Source: Ruminococcus sp. (GTDB lineage: Bacteria > Bacillota > Clostridia > Oscillospirales > Ruminococcaceae). From it: a DNA stretch of 64,000 bases. Position numbers and translations under genes: made by a program. A model generated the notes under the pieces. The model was not told the origin of the DNA. It did not search any database and saw only the letters and a list, made by a program, of their open reading frames with translations. The stretch spans positions 109,752 to 173,751 of the forward strand of contig JAGAJO010000012.1 in NCBI GenBank assembly GCA_017626015.1. Direction: 5' to 3'. Shown in pieces: positions 37,106-45,241 of the stretch; within the stretch, counting starts at the first letter, position 1, and each line of letters opens with the position of its first letter.

Positions 37106-38320
37106 ATGAAAGAAAAATATACATACCATAGTGTTCAATCGGAAATTAAATTTGAGGAAAATACCGTCAAATCGTTTAACAAGATTGATTCTCTCGATCA
37201 ATCATTCCGGGTTTACGAAAACGGCTTTCTGGGTGTGCATTATCAAAAGGGCGAGATGAGCGATGATGAGGGCTTTTCAAGGGCGCGTGAAAATCTTTCT
37301 CTGAAAAGACCTTATCCGTATCAGCCCGAATCGGGTGTTCGCAGCCGTAACAAGTGCGAGCGCGTTCTGACAGACAAGGAGCTTATGGACTTGGCACGCA
37401 CCTGCCTTTCGCACCTTAGTGAAAAATACCCGAATTTTATCCTCTCGGGAGGCTTTTATCAGTATCATAACGACGAGCATTGGGTGAACGAAAACGGACT
37501 GGACTATCAGAACATTGACTGCAACGTTGACGCAAATATTTGTTTTAAGCATATTGACAGCAAGGACATTTCCGACGGCTGGTTCAGCTTGGGCGACCGT
37601 GATTTCAAGCCCGAGAAGCTGTATAAAATGGCGGCGCATTATCTTGGAAGCTTTGAAAAAGAGGTCGAGCTGCCCGAAGAAATAATCGTGCAAAAGCAGT
37701 ATTACGATTACACAGAGAAGCTTATCGAGTCGCTCAATGCGGAGAAAATTGCGCTCGGCACATCTCTGCTGTCGGGCAAGGTAGGACAAAAGGTGTTTGC
37801 AGACAGTTTTACATTACTGCACGACGTTTCGGACGAGGAATGCTGGCACAACACCTTCTGGGACGGCGAGGGATGTGTTATTCCTGACGATAAGCGAGTG
37901 TTTATCGAAAACGGCGTAGTGCTTTCAGGCTATTCGGACAAGCGTACGGCGAAGAAATACGGCGTACCCCACACGGCAAACGCAGGCGGCAACTACACCG
38001 ATATTCCGTCTATCGGCTGGCTCAATGCAAGGATCCGGCGGAGCGAAAAAACCGTGAAAGAGCTGCTTGACGGCAGGCTTTCAATAATCCCCGTGCAGTA
38101 CAGCGGAGGAGGATTCAACGACAAGGGTGAGTACGTTATGCCCGTCCATCTCGCACTGCTTTCGGACGGTGAAAATATTCTCGGAAAACTGCCGCCATTC
38201 ACGCTATCAGGCAATATGTTTGATATGTTCGGCAAGGATTTCATCGGAGTGGGTTCGGATAATCCTATCTTCAATGACAAGCAGATACTGGTCAGGATGA
38301 ATGTAATAAAGCAGGATTAA
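37106..38320 (+). CDS. pmbA: PmbA/TldE-family protein
   Basis: 404 residues; ATG 37106 with AGGAGGAGA. It is related to TldD but lacks HExxxH, as expected for the non-catalytic partner subunit. The C-terminal half has NAGGNYTDIPSIGW and the PVQYSGGGFNDKGEYVMPVHLALLSDG strand pattern of the family. Presumed to shape the proteolytic chamber of the TldD/PmbA dimer in the cytoplasm. The operon ends at the hairpin after the gene. Confidence 0.88.
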   Translation: MKEKYTYHSVQSEIKFEENTVKSFNKIDSLDQSFRVYENGFLGVHYQKGEMSDDEGFSRARENLSLKRPYPYQPESGVRSRNKCERVLTDKELMDLARTCLSHLSEKYPNFILSGGFYQYHNDEHWVNENGLDYQNIDCNVDANICFKHIDSKDISDGWFSLGDRDFKPEKLYKMAAHYLGSFEKEVELPEEIIVQKQYYDYTEKLIESLNAEKIALGTSLLSGKVGQKVFADSFTLLHDVSDEECWHNTFWDGEGCVIPDDKRVFIENGVVLSGYSDKRTAKKYGVPHTANAGGNYTDIPSIGWLNARIRRSEKTVKELLDGRLSIIPVQYSGGGFNDKGEYVMPVHLALLSDGENILGKLPPFTLSGNMFDMFGKDFIGVGSDNPIFNDKQILVRMNVIKQD

Positions 38321-38343
38321 TTGTCGTTCTAAGTGAAAATTAG

Positions 38344-38380
38344 GGCAATACCGCACAACAATTGTGTGCGGTATTGCCTT
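38344..38380. terminator. Terminator between pmbA and the AraC gene
   Basis: A long stem GGCAATACCGCACA...TGTGCGGTATTGCC is followed by TTT. It is placed to serve both convergent genes. Confidence 0.82.
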
Positions 38381-38393
38381 TGACATTTAAAGA

Positions 38394-39230
38394 TCAATTA
38401 CCTCCCCTGCTGTGCTTCTTCCTGTACTCAACCGGAGAAACGCCCTCTTTCTTCTTGAAAACCGTACTGAAATAGCTTGCGTCACGGAACCCGGAAAGCA
38501 CAGCGATCTCCGCCAGAGATTTTTTGCTCTCACAAATGAGCCGCTTTGCCTCGTCAAGCCGTCTTTCCGTGAGGAAATCATTCGGACGCATATTAAGCGT
38601 TTCACGGAATATACGGCAGAAATGCTGCGGCGTTACGCCTAACAGCCCTGCAAGTAATGCAAGTGAAAAATCTTCTCTGAAATTATCGTGCATATATTGC
38701 AAAGCAGGCAGCAGCATGGTTAGTCTCCTGCTTCTTGTGCTGTCAACCTCTGCGTTCATAAGGCGGTGAAATTCGATGATATAATCGTATACCAGTCCCG
38801 AACAGATATATCCGCAGTAAAGCACATCGTTTATCTGGGAGAATAACATCCTGTCGAAAATATCCTCCATTACCATATCTTCTCCCATACCGACTATTGT
38901 AGGCTTAGTCATTCCGAAATGGGTAAAAACATCAACGCATCCATTGCCGTCAAAGGCTATCCAGCGAACGTCCCACCGATTATTCTTTGGATAATACTCA
39001 TGGGACTGACCTTTCGGCAAAAAGAAGTAATTGCCCTTGGTTATTTCTGCTGTTTCATCGCCGTATTTCAATACTCCCTTTCCCTCCGCACAGAAAAGTA
39101 TCTGGTGCCATTCATAGCCCTCGGGTCTGACAATATGTCCCTGATACTCGCTTCCTCCAATGCCTGTAAGATAAAACGGAAGATCCTTCACCTCAGGATT
39201 GTACGGATAAATGCTCTGCTCAAGTTTCAT
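38394..39230 (-). CDS. AraC-family transcriptional regulator
   Basis: 278 residues; ATG 39230 with GGAGGCG. The N-terminal cupin sugar-binding domain (about 1-150) includes PKGQSHEYYP. The C-terminal double helix-turn-helix (about 175-275) has LALLAGLLGVTPQHFCRIFRE and LAEIAVLSGFRDASYFSTVFKKKEGVSPVEYRKK. Divergent from the lipoprotein esterase gene with ~220 bases between, so it likely activates that gene and possibly the wider glycan locus in response to a plant oligosaccharide. Confidence 0.94.
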   Translation of the reverse strand: MKLEQSIYPYNPEVKDLPFYLTGIGGSEYQGHIVRPEGYEWHQILFCAEGKGVLKYGDETAEITKGNYFFLPKGQSHEYYPKNNRWDVRWIAFDGNGCVDVFTHFGMTKPTIVGMGEDMVMEDIFDRMLFSQINDVLYCGYICSGLVYDYIIEFHRLMNAEVDSTRSRRLTMLLPALQYMHDNFREDFSLALLAGLLGVTPQHFCRIFRETLNMRPNDFLTERRLDEAKRLICESKKSLAEIAVLSGFRDASYFSTVFKKKEGVSPVEYRKKHSRGGN

Positions 39231-39392
39231 ATTATCGCCTCCTATACAAGTATACAGTTTTGAAAAGTAAATGTCAATGATTTTGTGAATTTAACATTAT
39301 TTCTGGGAATATCACGCAAAACACTGCAAATTATCATAACTTACTTTTATTTTTTGAATATTTTTCATTTGTCAAAACTGAAAAATTTACGA

Positions 39393-39421
39393 TTGAAAAA
39401 GTCAGCCGGAAATGATATCAT
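39393..39421 (+). promoter_or_regulatory. Esterase gene promoter
   Basis: TTGAAA (39393-39398), a 17-base spacer, TATCAT (39416-39421). The A/T-rich region upstream could hold AraC sites. Confidence 0.75.
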
Positions 39422-39448
39422 ATATGTATGATCCATGGAGGTGTCAGC

Positions 39449-40420
39449 ATGAAAGCATATAGGAGTTTGGCATTTATTACATCACTGATAGTAACAGCCG
39501 CACTTGCAGGCTGCGGAAATTCCACGGACAGCAGCAGTAAGGCGGCAATCTCGTCAACCGACACCGTTGCCGAAAAACCTGTCGAGACGGTATCGTACAT
39601 GGAAAAATGCAGCGACATGATAGAGGAAGCTCCGCCCGACGAAATACTTGAAGAACGTGACGGTGCAGAATACCCGTACTTTGACAAGTATTATTACTAC
39701 TCGAATACAGCGGAGCGTGACACGCCTGTAAATGTCCTGCTGCCTCCGGACTATTCCAAGGATAAGAAGTACCCGGTACTGTACATTCTTCACGGATATT
39801 ATGACAGCGAGGACTGGATGGCAAGGGACAATGTGCATATAAGCGTCATGTTGAACAACCTTGCTGCCGACGGAAAGGCAGAGGAGATGATCGTTGTCTG
39901 CCCATACATTTTTTGCAGCAAGGATATTCCTAAATGTACGGGAATGGATACCGAAAACACTCTGGCTTATGACAATTTTATCAACGACCTGACAACCGAC
40001 CTTATGCCTTTTATTGAGGAGAATTTCTCTGTTGCCAAGGGACGTGAAAACACGGCGATAACGGGATTTTCAATGGGAGCAAGAGAGGCTCTGTATATTG
40101 GATTTACATACCCCGATAAGTTCGGATATATCGGTTCGGTATGTACTGCTCCGGGAGTTGTAAACGGTACGGGCTATCCGTATAATCTGGAAGAGGACGA
40201 GTTCTGTTTTAAAGAAAATGCGCCTTATCTGCTGCTTCTTAGCGCTGCCGATAATGACGGAGTAGTAGGAAGCTTTCCCTCTGCATATCACAGTATGCTT
40301 ACCAATAACGGCACTGAGCATTTGTGGCATACAATGTCCAAAACAGGTCACGACGCAAGCAGCGTAACGCCGCATTTGTATAATTTTATGCGAATGATCT
40401 TTAAAGGAAACGAGAGCTGA
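39449..40420 (+). CDS. Lipoprotein esterase, CE1/esterase-D type
   Basis: 323 residues from ATG 39449 with GGAGGTG. Signal peptide with lipobox LAGC (Cys at about 21), then a Ser-rich linker, so it should be anchored on the outer face of the membrane. The alpha/beta hydrolase core carries YILHGYYDSEDW (oxyanion region), nucleophile Ser in ITGFSMGAREA and His in SKTGHDASS. Close in pattern to acetyl-xylan and feruloyl esterases of family CE1. Its place beside AraC, GH26 and GH9 suggests removal of acetyl or feruloyl groups from hemicellulose. Confidence 0.9.
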   Translation: MKAYRSLAFITSLIVTAALAGCGNSTDSSSKAAISSTDTVAEKPVETVSYMEKCSDMIEEAPPDEILEERDGAEYPYFDKYYYYSNTAERDTPVNVLLPPDYSKDKKYPVLYILHGYYDSEDWMARDNVHISVMLNNLAADGKAEEMIVVCPYIFCSKDIPKCTGMDTENTLAYDNFINDLTTDLMPFIEENFSVAKGRENTAITGFSMGAREALYIGFTYPDKFGYIGSVCTAPGVVNGTGYPYNLEEDEFCFKENAPYLLLLSAADNDGVVGSFPSAYHSMLTNNGTEHLWHTMSKTGHDASSVTPHLYNFMRMIFKGNES

Positions 40421-40447
40421 CTGTAAGGAAAACCAAAAATATTTCAC

Positions 40448-40605
40448 GGAAATCAATTTTCAAAATACCGAGCAAAAACTTTGTATATATGTGTTATCCT
40501 TTCCCCGCCGTACGGCGGGGAAAGGATAACACAGGCTTATGCACTCTTGGCAAAAGTACGATGTTTTGTTATAATTAAAATGTTTGATCGTTAAAATTGA
40601 TTTCC
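40448..40605 (-). repeat. MITE-like hairpin repeat, copy C (158 bp, best preserved)
   Basis: The ends are GGAAATCAATTTT and AAAATTGATTTCC, a perfect 13-bp terminal inverted repeat. The inner 38-bp palindrome lies at 40493-40530. Inverted relative to copies A and B and exactly the same length as B. It lies between the esterase and mannanase genes and does not touch the mannanase promoter. Confidence 0.92.
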
Positions 40606-40626
40606 CTGAAAATATTAGCTTGTTTC

Positions 40627-40655
40627 TTGCATTTTATCTTCAAACATGATATAAT
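40627..40655 (+). promoter_or_regulatory. GH26 gene promoter
   Basis: TTGCAT (40627-40632), a 17-base spacer, TATAAT (40650-40655), beginning 22 bases after MITE copy C. Confidence 0.88.
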
Positions 40656-40707
40656 GTATACGATAACGAGAACAAAAATTATTAATAATATAAAGGGTGA
40701 GATTTAC

Positions 40708-42006
40708 ATGAAAAGATCAAAAACACTTGCAGCAGTGTGCGCTGCAGCAATAACGGTTACTGCAATGGGAGCAACCACTGTATTTGCACAGAACGATAAT
40801 ACCGTGCAGACGGCGTCATCTGACAGCGGATATCAGAGCAAGTATCAGCTGTCAAATCCCAATGCGGATGAAAACACTCGTAGGATATACGACTATATAT
40901 GCGAGAATTTCGGCAAGACCATGCTTTCCTGCCAGCAGGAATCCACTTGGATGGGTTCCCCCGATTACGAAATGGACTACATTGAGGATACTACCGGCAA
41001 GCTTCCCGCAATGCGTGGTCTTGACTTTATGAACGATGACTTTGACGGAGTTGTGGAGCGTGCAAAGGCATGGGACGAAAAGGGCGGACTTGTAACGATC
41101 TGCTGGCATACGGGCGTAAACGGAAAGGGCTATACCGAGTCGCTGGGAGACAATCCCGATTACAGCAAGCTGCTTACCGAGGGCACAGACGAGTATAACT
41201 CAATGATGGCAAGCTGGGACAATGCTGCAAAGGCTTTGCAGGAGCTTGAAGACGCAGGTGTTACCGTACTTTGGCGACCCTTCCACGAGTTTGACGGGCA
41301 GTGGTTCTGGTGGGGCAAGGGCGGCTCTGAGAATTTTATCAAGCTGTGGCAGCTGATGTACGATAAGTTTACCAATGAGTACGGTCTTGACAATCTTATC
41401 TGGGTGCTGGGCTACTCGGGAGAAGTCAAGAACGGCTGGTACCCGGGCGACGAATACTGCGATGTTGTCGGTTCAGACACCTACGACAATTCCACCAATA
41501 AAAATGCCTGGAACAAGCTGATAAAGATCACAGACAAGCCCCTTGCTTTCCATGAGTGCGGAAACGTTCCTGTCGTTTCACAGTTTGAAAAGGACGGCGA
41601 CATCTGGTCGTGGTTCATGGTATGGCACACCCAGCATATTACAGGCAATAACAAGCATAATCTGAAAAACGTTTACAACAGCGAGCTTGTCATTACTCTG
41701 GACGAGCTGCCTGATTTTTCCGACTATACCGTTCCCGATGAGAGCCAGAGCTCTTCAGAGCAGGAAAGCTCCGACGTAAGTGATGTAAGCGACGTAAGTT
41801 CAGAGACGGAAAGCTCAGCTGCCGAGACTTCCTCTGAAAGCATAGCTGACACGGAAAGCAGCAGGAACACCTCCTCTGCATCGAGCAGCAAAGCTTCTTC
41901 CGCAAACAATTCCTCGACAGACAATCCCAACACGGGAGCAACGGCAGGTTTTTCCGCATTGGCAGTATTGACAGCTGCGATCATTGCCATTAAAAAGCGC
42001 AGATAA
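40708..42006 (+). CDS. Cell-wall-anchored GH26 beta-mannanase
   Basis: 432 residues from ATG 40708; a 37-residue longer frame would run over the promoter. Signal peptide ends near TTVFAQ. The GH26 catalytic domain (about 50-335) has acid/base Glu194 in RPFHEFDG and nucleophile Glu283 in AFHECGNVP. A ~60-residue Ser/Glu-rich linker follows, then a C-terminal sorting signal: NPNTG, a hydrophobic helix and a KKRR tail. It hydrolyses beta-1,4-mannan outside the cell while attached to the wall by a sortase. The NPNTG motif differs from the LPxTG-like motifs of the pilus operon, so a different sortase may be used. No dockerin or carbohydrate-binding module is seen. Confidence 0.94.
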   Translation: MKRSKTLAAVCAAAITVTAMGATTVFAQNDNTVQTASSDSGYQSKYQLSNPNADENTRRIYDYICENFGKTMLSCQQESTWMGSPDYEMDYIEDTTGKLPAMRGLDFMNDDFDGVVERAKAWDEKGGLVTICWHTGVNGKGYTESLGDNPDYSKLLTEGTDEYNSMMASWDNAAKALQELEDAGVTVLWRPFHEFDGQWFWWGKGGSENFIKLWQLMYDKFTNEYGLDNLIWVLGYSGEVKNGWYPGDEYCDVVGSDTYDNSTNKNAWNKLIKITDKPLAFHECGNVPVVSQFEKDGDIWSWFMVWHTQHITGNNKHNLKNVYNSELVITLDELPDFSDYTVPDESQSSSEQESSDVSDVSDVSSETESSAAETSSESIADTESSRNTSSASSSKASSANNSSTDNPNTGATAGFSALAVLTAAIIAIKKRR

Positions 42007-42054
42007 GATCCGGCTGTTATTCTCAAATACGAGATCTGACACATACAAATAATT

Positions 42055-42089
42055 AATGAGCTGCTGCGATGTGCAACAGCTCATTTTTC
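42055..42089. terminator. Terminator between GH26 and GH9 genes
   Basis: Arms AATGAGCTG and CAGCTCATT pair around a 13-base loop, followed by TTTTT. Confidence 0.85.
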
Positions 42090-42109
42090 ATTAAATATCC
42101 ACAATTATT

Positions 42110-44320
42110 TTAACCGTTCATAGCAGTATTGAACACCATTACCGCATTCCAGTATATTGCGTTCTCATTGGTAAACCAGTCGGCAGGCTCGTCTGCATAG
42201 CTTTTTATGGGAAAACGTGAAATAATATTCCCATTCTGATTATTTATTCCTCCCGGCATATAGCCTTTCGGCAGCTTGCCCCAGAAATTTGAGAAGGTGC
42301 AGCTTATACTGTCCTCACCCATGCCTGTGATGTAGCATTTACGCATTGCGTTTACACCGAGAATGAAGTCCGACGCATCACGGGATATTTTCTCGCTGTC
42401 ATCTGTAGACAGTCCGAAAACCTTATCTCCGATGTACATATCCTGTGCATTTCCGAGAATTATGTTAAAGCTTCCCCACCAGAAGCTGTTGCTGTCAATG
42501 GAAATGTTCCAGGGATTGTCGTCATACTTTTTAAGAATGCCGGTTTTCCAGCTATCGTATTTTTCGGCAATCTCGGCTGCCAGAGCATCGTCCTTATTGT
42601 CGCAGAGCATATAGGTGAAATATCCGTATATCGCCATACTGCTGACGCTGTGACAGTAGGAACCGTTTTTCATGTAGCCGTGATTTTCCTCTGCGTGTTC
42701 CTTGAAATAATCATTGTACCGGCTTTCGCCCGTTGCGTAATACATACAAGCGCAAGCCCAGAACAGCGAGCTGTTGTTGTCGCTTCCCGAATAGTTTGTG
42801 ACCGTATAAACATCAGGATTTTTATCTATGTAATCCCACCCTTTTTTTGCGGCGGAAATCAGAGTATCGGCATAAGTCTTGTCAAAATCTCTGAATATCG
42901 TCGAACCGAAAGCAAGTACCGCAGTACAGTCGGCTGTGGCATTGGTAAGGCATTTATCACCGTCACCCTGCCATACAGTCCTGTCGCCGTCCTCATCACG
43001 TTCGCTCTGAGATTTGACCTTGAGATAAAATCCGCCGCTGTCCTTGTCCTGCATTTTTAAGATAAAATCAAGCTCATACTTTATTTCGTCCAGAATGTCG
43101 GGAATGCCGTTGCCACTTTCGGGAATGTTATTCTGACCGTCGCTGAACCTGTCAGGGAACATTTTATACGCCCACATAAGCGTGTTGACCGCCGTTGCTC
43201 CGGGAGCAACATATTTTCCCACATCTCCGGCATCGTACCAGCCGCCCGATACGTCTATAGAAACATTTCTGTCCGAAGAAAGCGGTGCATCAAAATCCTT
43301 GGGAGTTTCATCACCTCGTGTAAATTCTCCGCCGAATTCTTCGGTTATATCGCAGTTTGCACGCTGATAGTAGAAATATCTCATGGTGTTTTTCAGAAGC
43401 TCCTCATAAACATTGTCCGAAATGTCAAAGGACGGCGAAGCCTCTATGTCCACATTGTCTTTAAGTCTGATAAAATATCTTCCCTCGGAGTTAAATTCGC
43501 TGAAATCCGCACTCAGCATTTTTTCCCCTGAGTAGATCATATCGTATTCCTCAACAAGATCAAGCTTGCCCTCGTAAACCGTTTCTCCGCTGTTTTTATC
43601 AACGACCTCGAAAGCATCGCCCTCGTTTGCTTTCAGTTCATCGGGAAAGCCTGTTACAAGGGCACGTTTGCTTCCGTCTGTCTTATATCCGATCTGATTG
43701 ACCTTTATTTCGGGAAAGCTTTGCTCCTTGTCGGGAGATTCAAGCGTGATGTTCCGCACACTGACCTCGCCCTGTGCCGAACCTATAAGGAATTTTCTTG
43801 CGTGCAAAAGGCTGTTCCCACTTTCCTCCATAATAGCTTTTACGGGTATCTCAACGCTTGTCCACTCCCCGGTAACGGAAATTATCCCGTCACTGCTGAT
43901 CTTAGAAATAACGCTCATTCCGTTTGTAAACTCTTCAAATCCTATATCGAATATGCTGTCAGGATCGCCCTTGACTTCAAATCTGACAATTCCGTTAGGC
44001 ACATAAGCCGACAGATCTGTCGCTGCCCAGCCACGCAGATTTATCATAGAATTTGCCGAGGTCAGGGTAATATACCTGAAAGGCGATATATCCTCCGATT
44101 CGTGGGTCTCCCCGATATTTTCGCCATCGGGTCTGTCCATACCCAGTATCGTTATTGTTTGCAATACGTTATAATTATCTTCCATAACAATTTCAGATCC
44201 TTTCTCTGTACTGTTTTTCGTCATCTGTGATGATGAGGTTCCGGCGGACTGCGTTCCGCAGGCTGACAGCATTCCGGCTGTCAGGACAATAGCGGTCATT
44301 GCAGCAAGTATTCTTTTCAT
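42110..44320 (-). CDS. Lipoprotein GH9 cellulase
   Basis: 736 residues; ATG 44320 with AGGAG. Lipobox LSAC (Cys21) predicts membrane attachment. A beta-sandwich domain (about 50-215, possible carbohydrate binding) precedes the Ig-like CelD N-terminal module (KVNQIGYKTDGSKRALVTG). The GH9 (alpha/alpha)6 barrel contains WYDAGDVGKY (Asp363 and Asp366) and the general acid Glu719 in TNENAIYWNA. It cleaves cellulose or related beta-glucans. There is no dockerin, so it is not cellulosome-bound. Divergent from an AraC gene only ~20 bases from that gene's promoter, so it is probably under AraC control. Confidence 0.94.
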   Translation of the reverse strand: MKRILAAMTAIVLTAGMLSACGTQSAGTSSSQMTKNSTEKGSEIVMEDNYNVLQTITILGMDRPDGENIGETHESEDISPFRYITLTSANSMINLRGWAATDLSAYVPNGIVRFEVKGDPDSIFDIGFEEFTNGMSVISKISSDGIISVTGEWTSVEIPVKAIMEESGNSLLHARKFLIGSAQGEVSVRNITLESPDKEQSFPEIKVNQIGYKTDGSKRALVTGFPDELKANEGDAFEVVDKNSGETVYEGKLDLVEEYDMIYSGEKMLSADFSEFNSEGRYFIRLKDNVDIEASPSFDISDNVYEELLKNTMRYFYYQRANCDITEEFGGEFTRGDETPKDFDAPLSSDRNVSIDVSGGWYDAGDVGKYVAPGATAVNTLMWAYKMFPDRFSDGQNNIPESGNGIPDILDEIKYELDFILKMQDKDSGGFYLKVKSQSERDEDGDRTVWQGDGDKCLTNATADCTAVLAFGSTIFRDFDKTYADTLISAAKKGWDYIDKNPDVYTVTNYSGSDNNSSLFWACACMYYATGESRYNDYFKEHAEENHGYMKNGSYCHSVSSMAIYGYFTYMLCDNKDDALAAEIAEKYDSWKTGILKKYDDNPWNISIDSNSFWWGSFNIILGNAQDMYIGDKVFGLSTDDSEKISRDASDFILGVNAMRKCYITGMGEDSISCTFSNFWGKLPKGYMPGGINNQNGNIISRFPIKSYADEPADWFTNENAIYWNAVMVFNTAMNG

Positions 44321-44335
44321 AACTTATCAGCTCCT

Positions 44336-45238
44336 TTGCTTGAAAAAGACCGGTTTTTATGTTATAATATTTTTACCATAGAACGGAACGAGGCGGTAAA
44401 AACGGACGTTATAAAACTAAGTCTTCCCGACAGGGACAGAACGGCAGGCGTGGGATTTCTCAGACAATTCAGCGTTGCCGAAACATATCCTATGCACGGT
44501 CATCTGGATTTTTTTGAGATATTTTTTGTCCTTAACGGAAAAGCTATCCATTGCATAAACGGCGAAAATCAGTTACTTCAAAAAGGCTCGCTGGTTCTTA
44601 TCCGTCCTGATGATATTCACAGCTATAAAGCCTTTAACCGACATGATTTTGAACTTGTATCTATTGGTTTTCTTGTGCCGATATTCAATTCCGTATGCGA
44701 ATACATGGGACTTCCGCCAAAGGTATTTACAGATGAAAAGCTTCCTCCCCACATCGTACTTGATGGCTATGACTTTTCGGACATAAGCCGCAAGCTGCTC
44801 CGTATGGAAAAGCGCACCGCTCCCGAGGAACGCAGACTTTATTTCAAAGGTATCCTGCCCTTTATACTTCACAGGCTATTATCGTATGGAAACGATATTC
44901 AGATGAAGTCTATCCCAAACCGTATACGTGAGCTTATCGACGCTATGAGCGAAAAGGAAAATTTCATCGAAGGTCTGCCAAGGCTTACAGAGCTTTCCGG
45001 CACAACGCAGGAACATCTCACAAGGGAATTCAGAAAATATCTGGATATGACCCCTACCGAGTTCATTAATCTCCGCCGTCTGAACTATGCGGCAGAACTG
45101 CTGCTGGAATGCAAATACGATATAATCGACATCTGCTTTATGTGTGGATTTGGCAACCTCAGTCACTTTTATCATATTTTCAAAAAGACTTACGGCTGTT
45201 CGCCTAAGCAGTTTGTCAAAAATCATACGGACAATTAA
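44336..45238 (+). CDS. AraC-family transcriptional regulator, start uncertain
   Basis: Up to 300 residues. A cupin sensor domain (PMHGHLDFFEIFFVLNGKAIHCING) precedes two helix-turn-helices (LPRLTELSGTTQEHLTREFRKYL and IIDICFMCGFGNLSHFYHIFKK). The only early start in frame is TTG 44336. However, TTGAAA-N17-TATAAT at 44340-44368 would start transcription inside the frame. Downstream of it no in-frame ATG, GTG or TTG occurs until GTG 44450, although GAGGCGG near 44390 looks like a ribosome site. A non-standard start codon or start at GTG 44450 are options. Likely regulates the divergent GH9 gene. Confidence 0.88.
   Translation: MLEKDRFLCYNIFTIERNEAVKTDVIKLSLPDRDRTAGVGFLRQFSVAETYPMHGHLDFFEIFFVLNGKAIHCINGENQLLQKGSLVLIRPDDIHSYKAFNRHDFELVSIGFLVPIFNSVCEYMGLPPKVFTDEKLPPHIVLDGYDFSDISRKLLRMEKRTAPEERRLYFKGILPFILHRLLSYGNDIQMKSIPNRIRELIDAMSEKENFIEGLPRLTELSGTTQEHLTREFRKYLDMTPTEFINLRRLNYAAELLLECKYDIIDICFMCGFGNLSHFYHIFKKTYGCSPKQFVKNHTDN
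44340..44368 (+). promoter_or_regulatory. AraC gene promoter in the GH9-AraC divergent region
   Basis: TTGAAA (44340-44345), a 17-base spacer, TATAAT (44363-44368). The GH9 start codon is only 20 bases away on the other strand, so the two genes must share control DNA. Confidence 0.78.
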
Positions 45239-45241
45239 GTC

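Noticed and set aside
40597-40707. N-terminal extension of the GH26 mannanase
   Set aside because: It would run through the MITE end and the promoter; the signal peptide and ribosome site fix the start at 40708.
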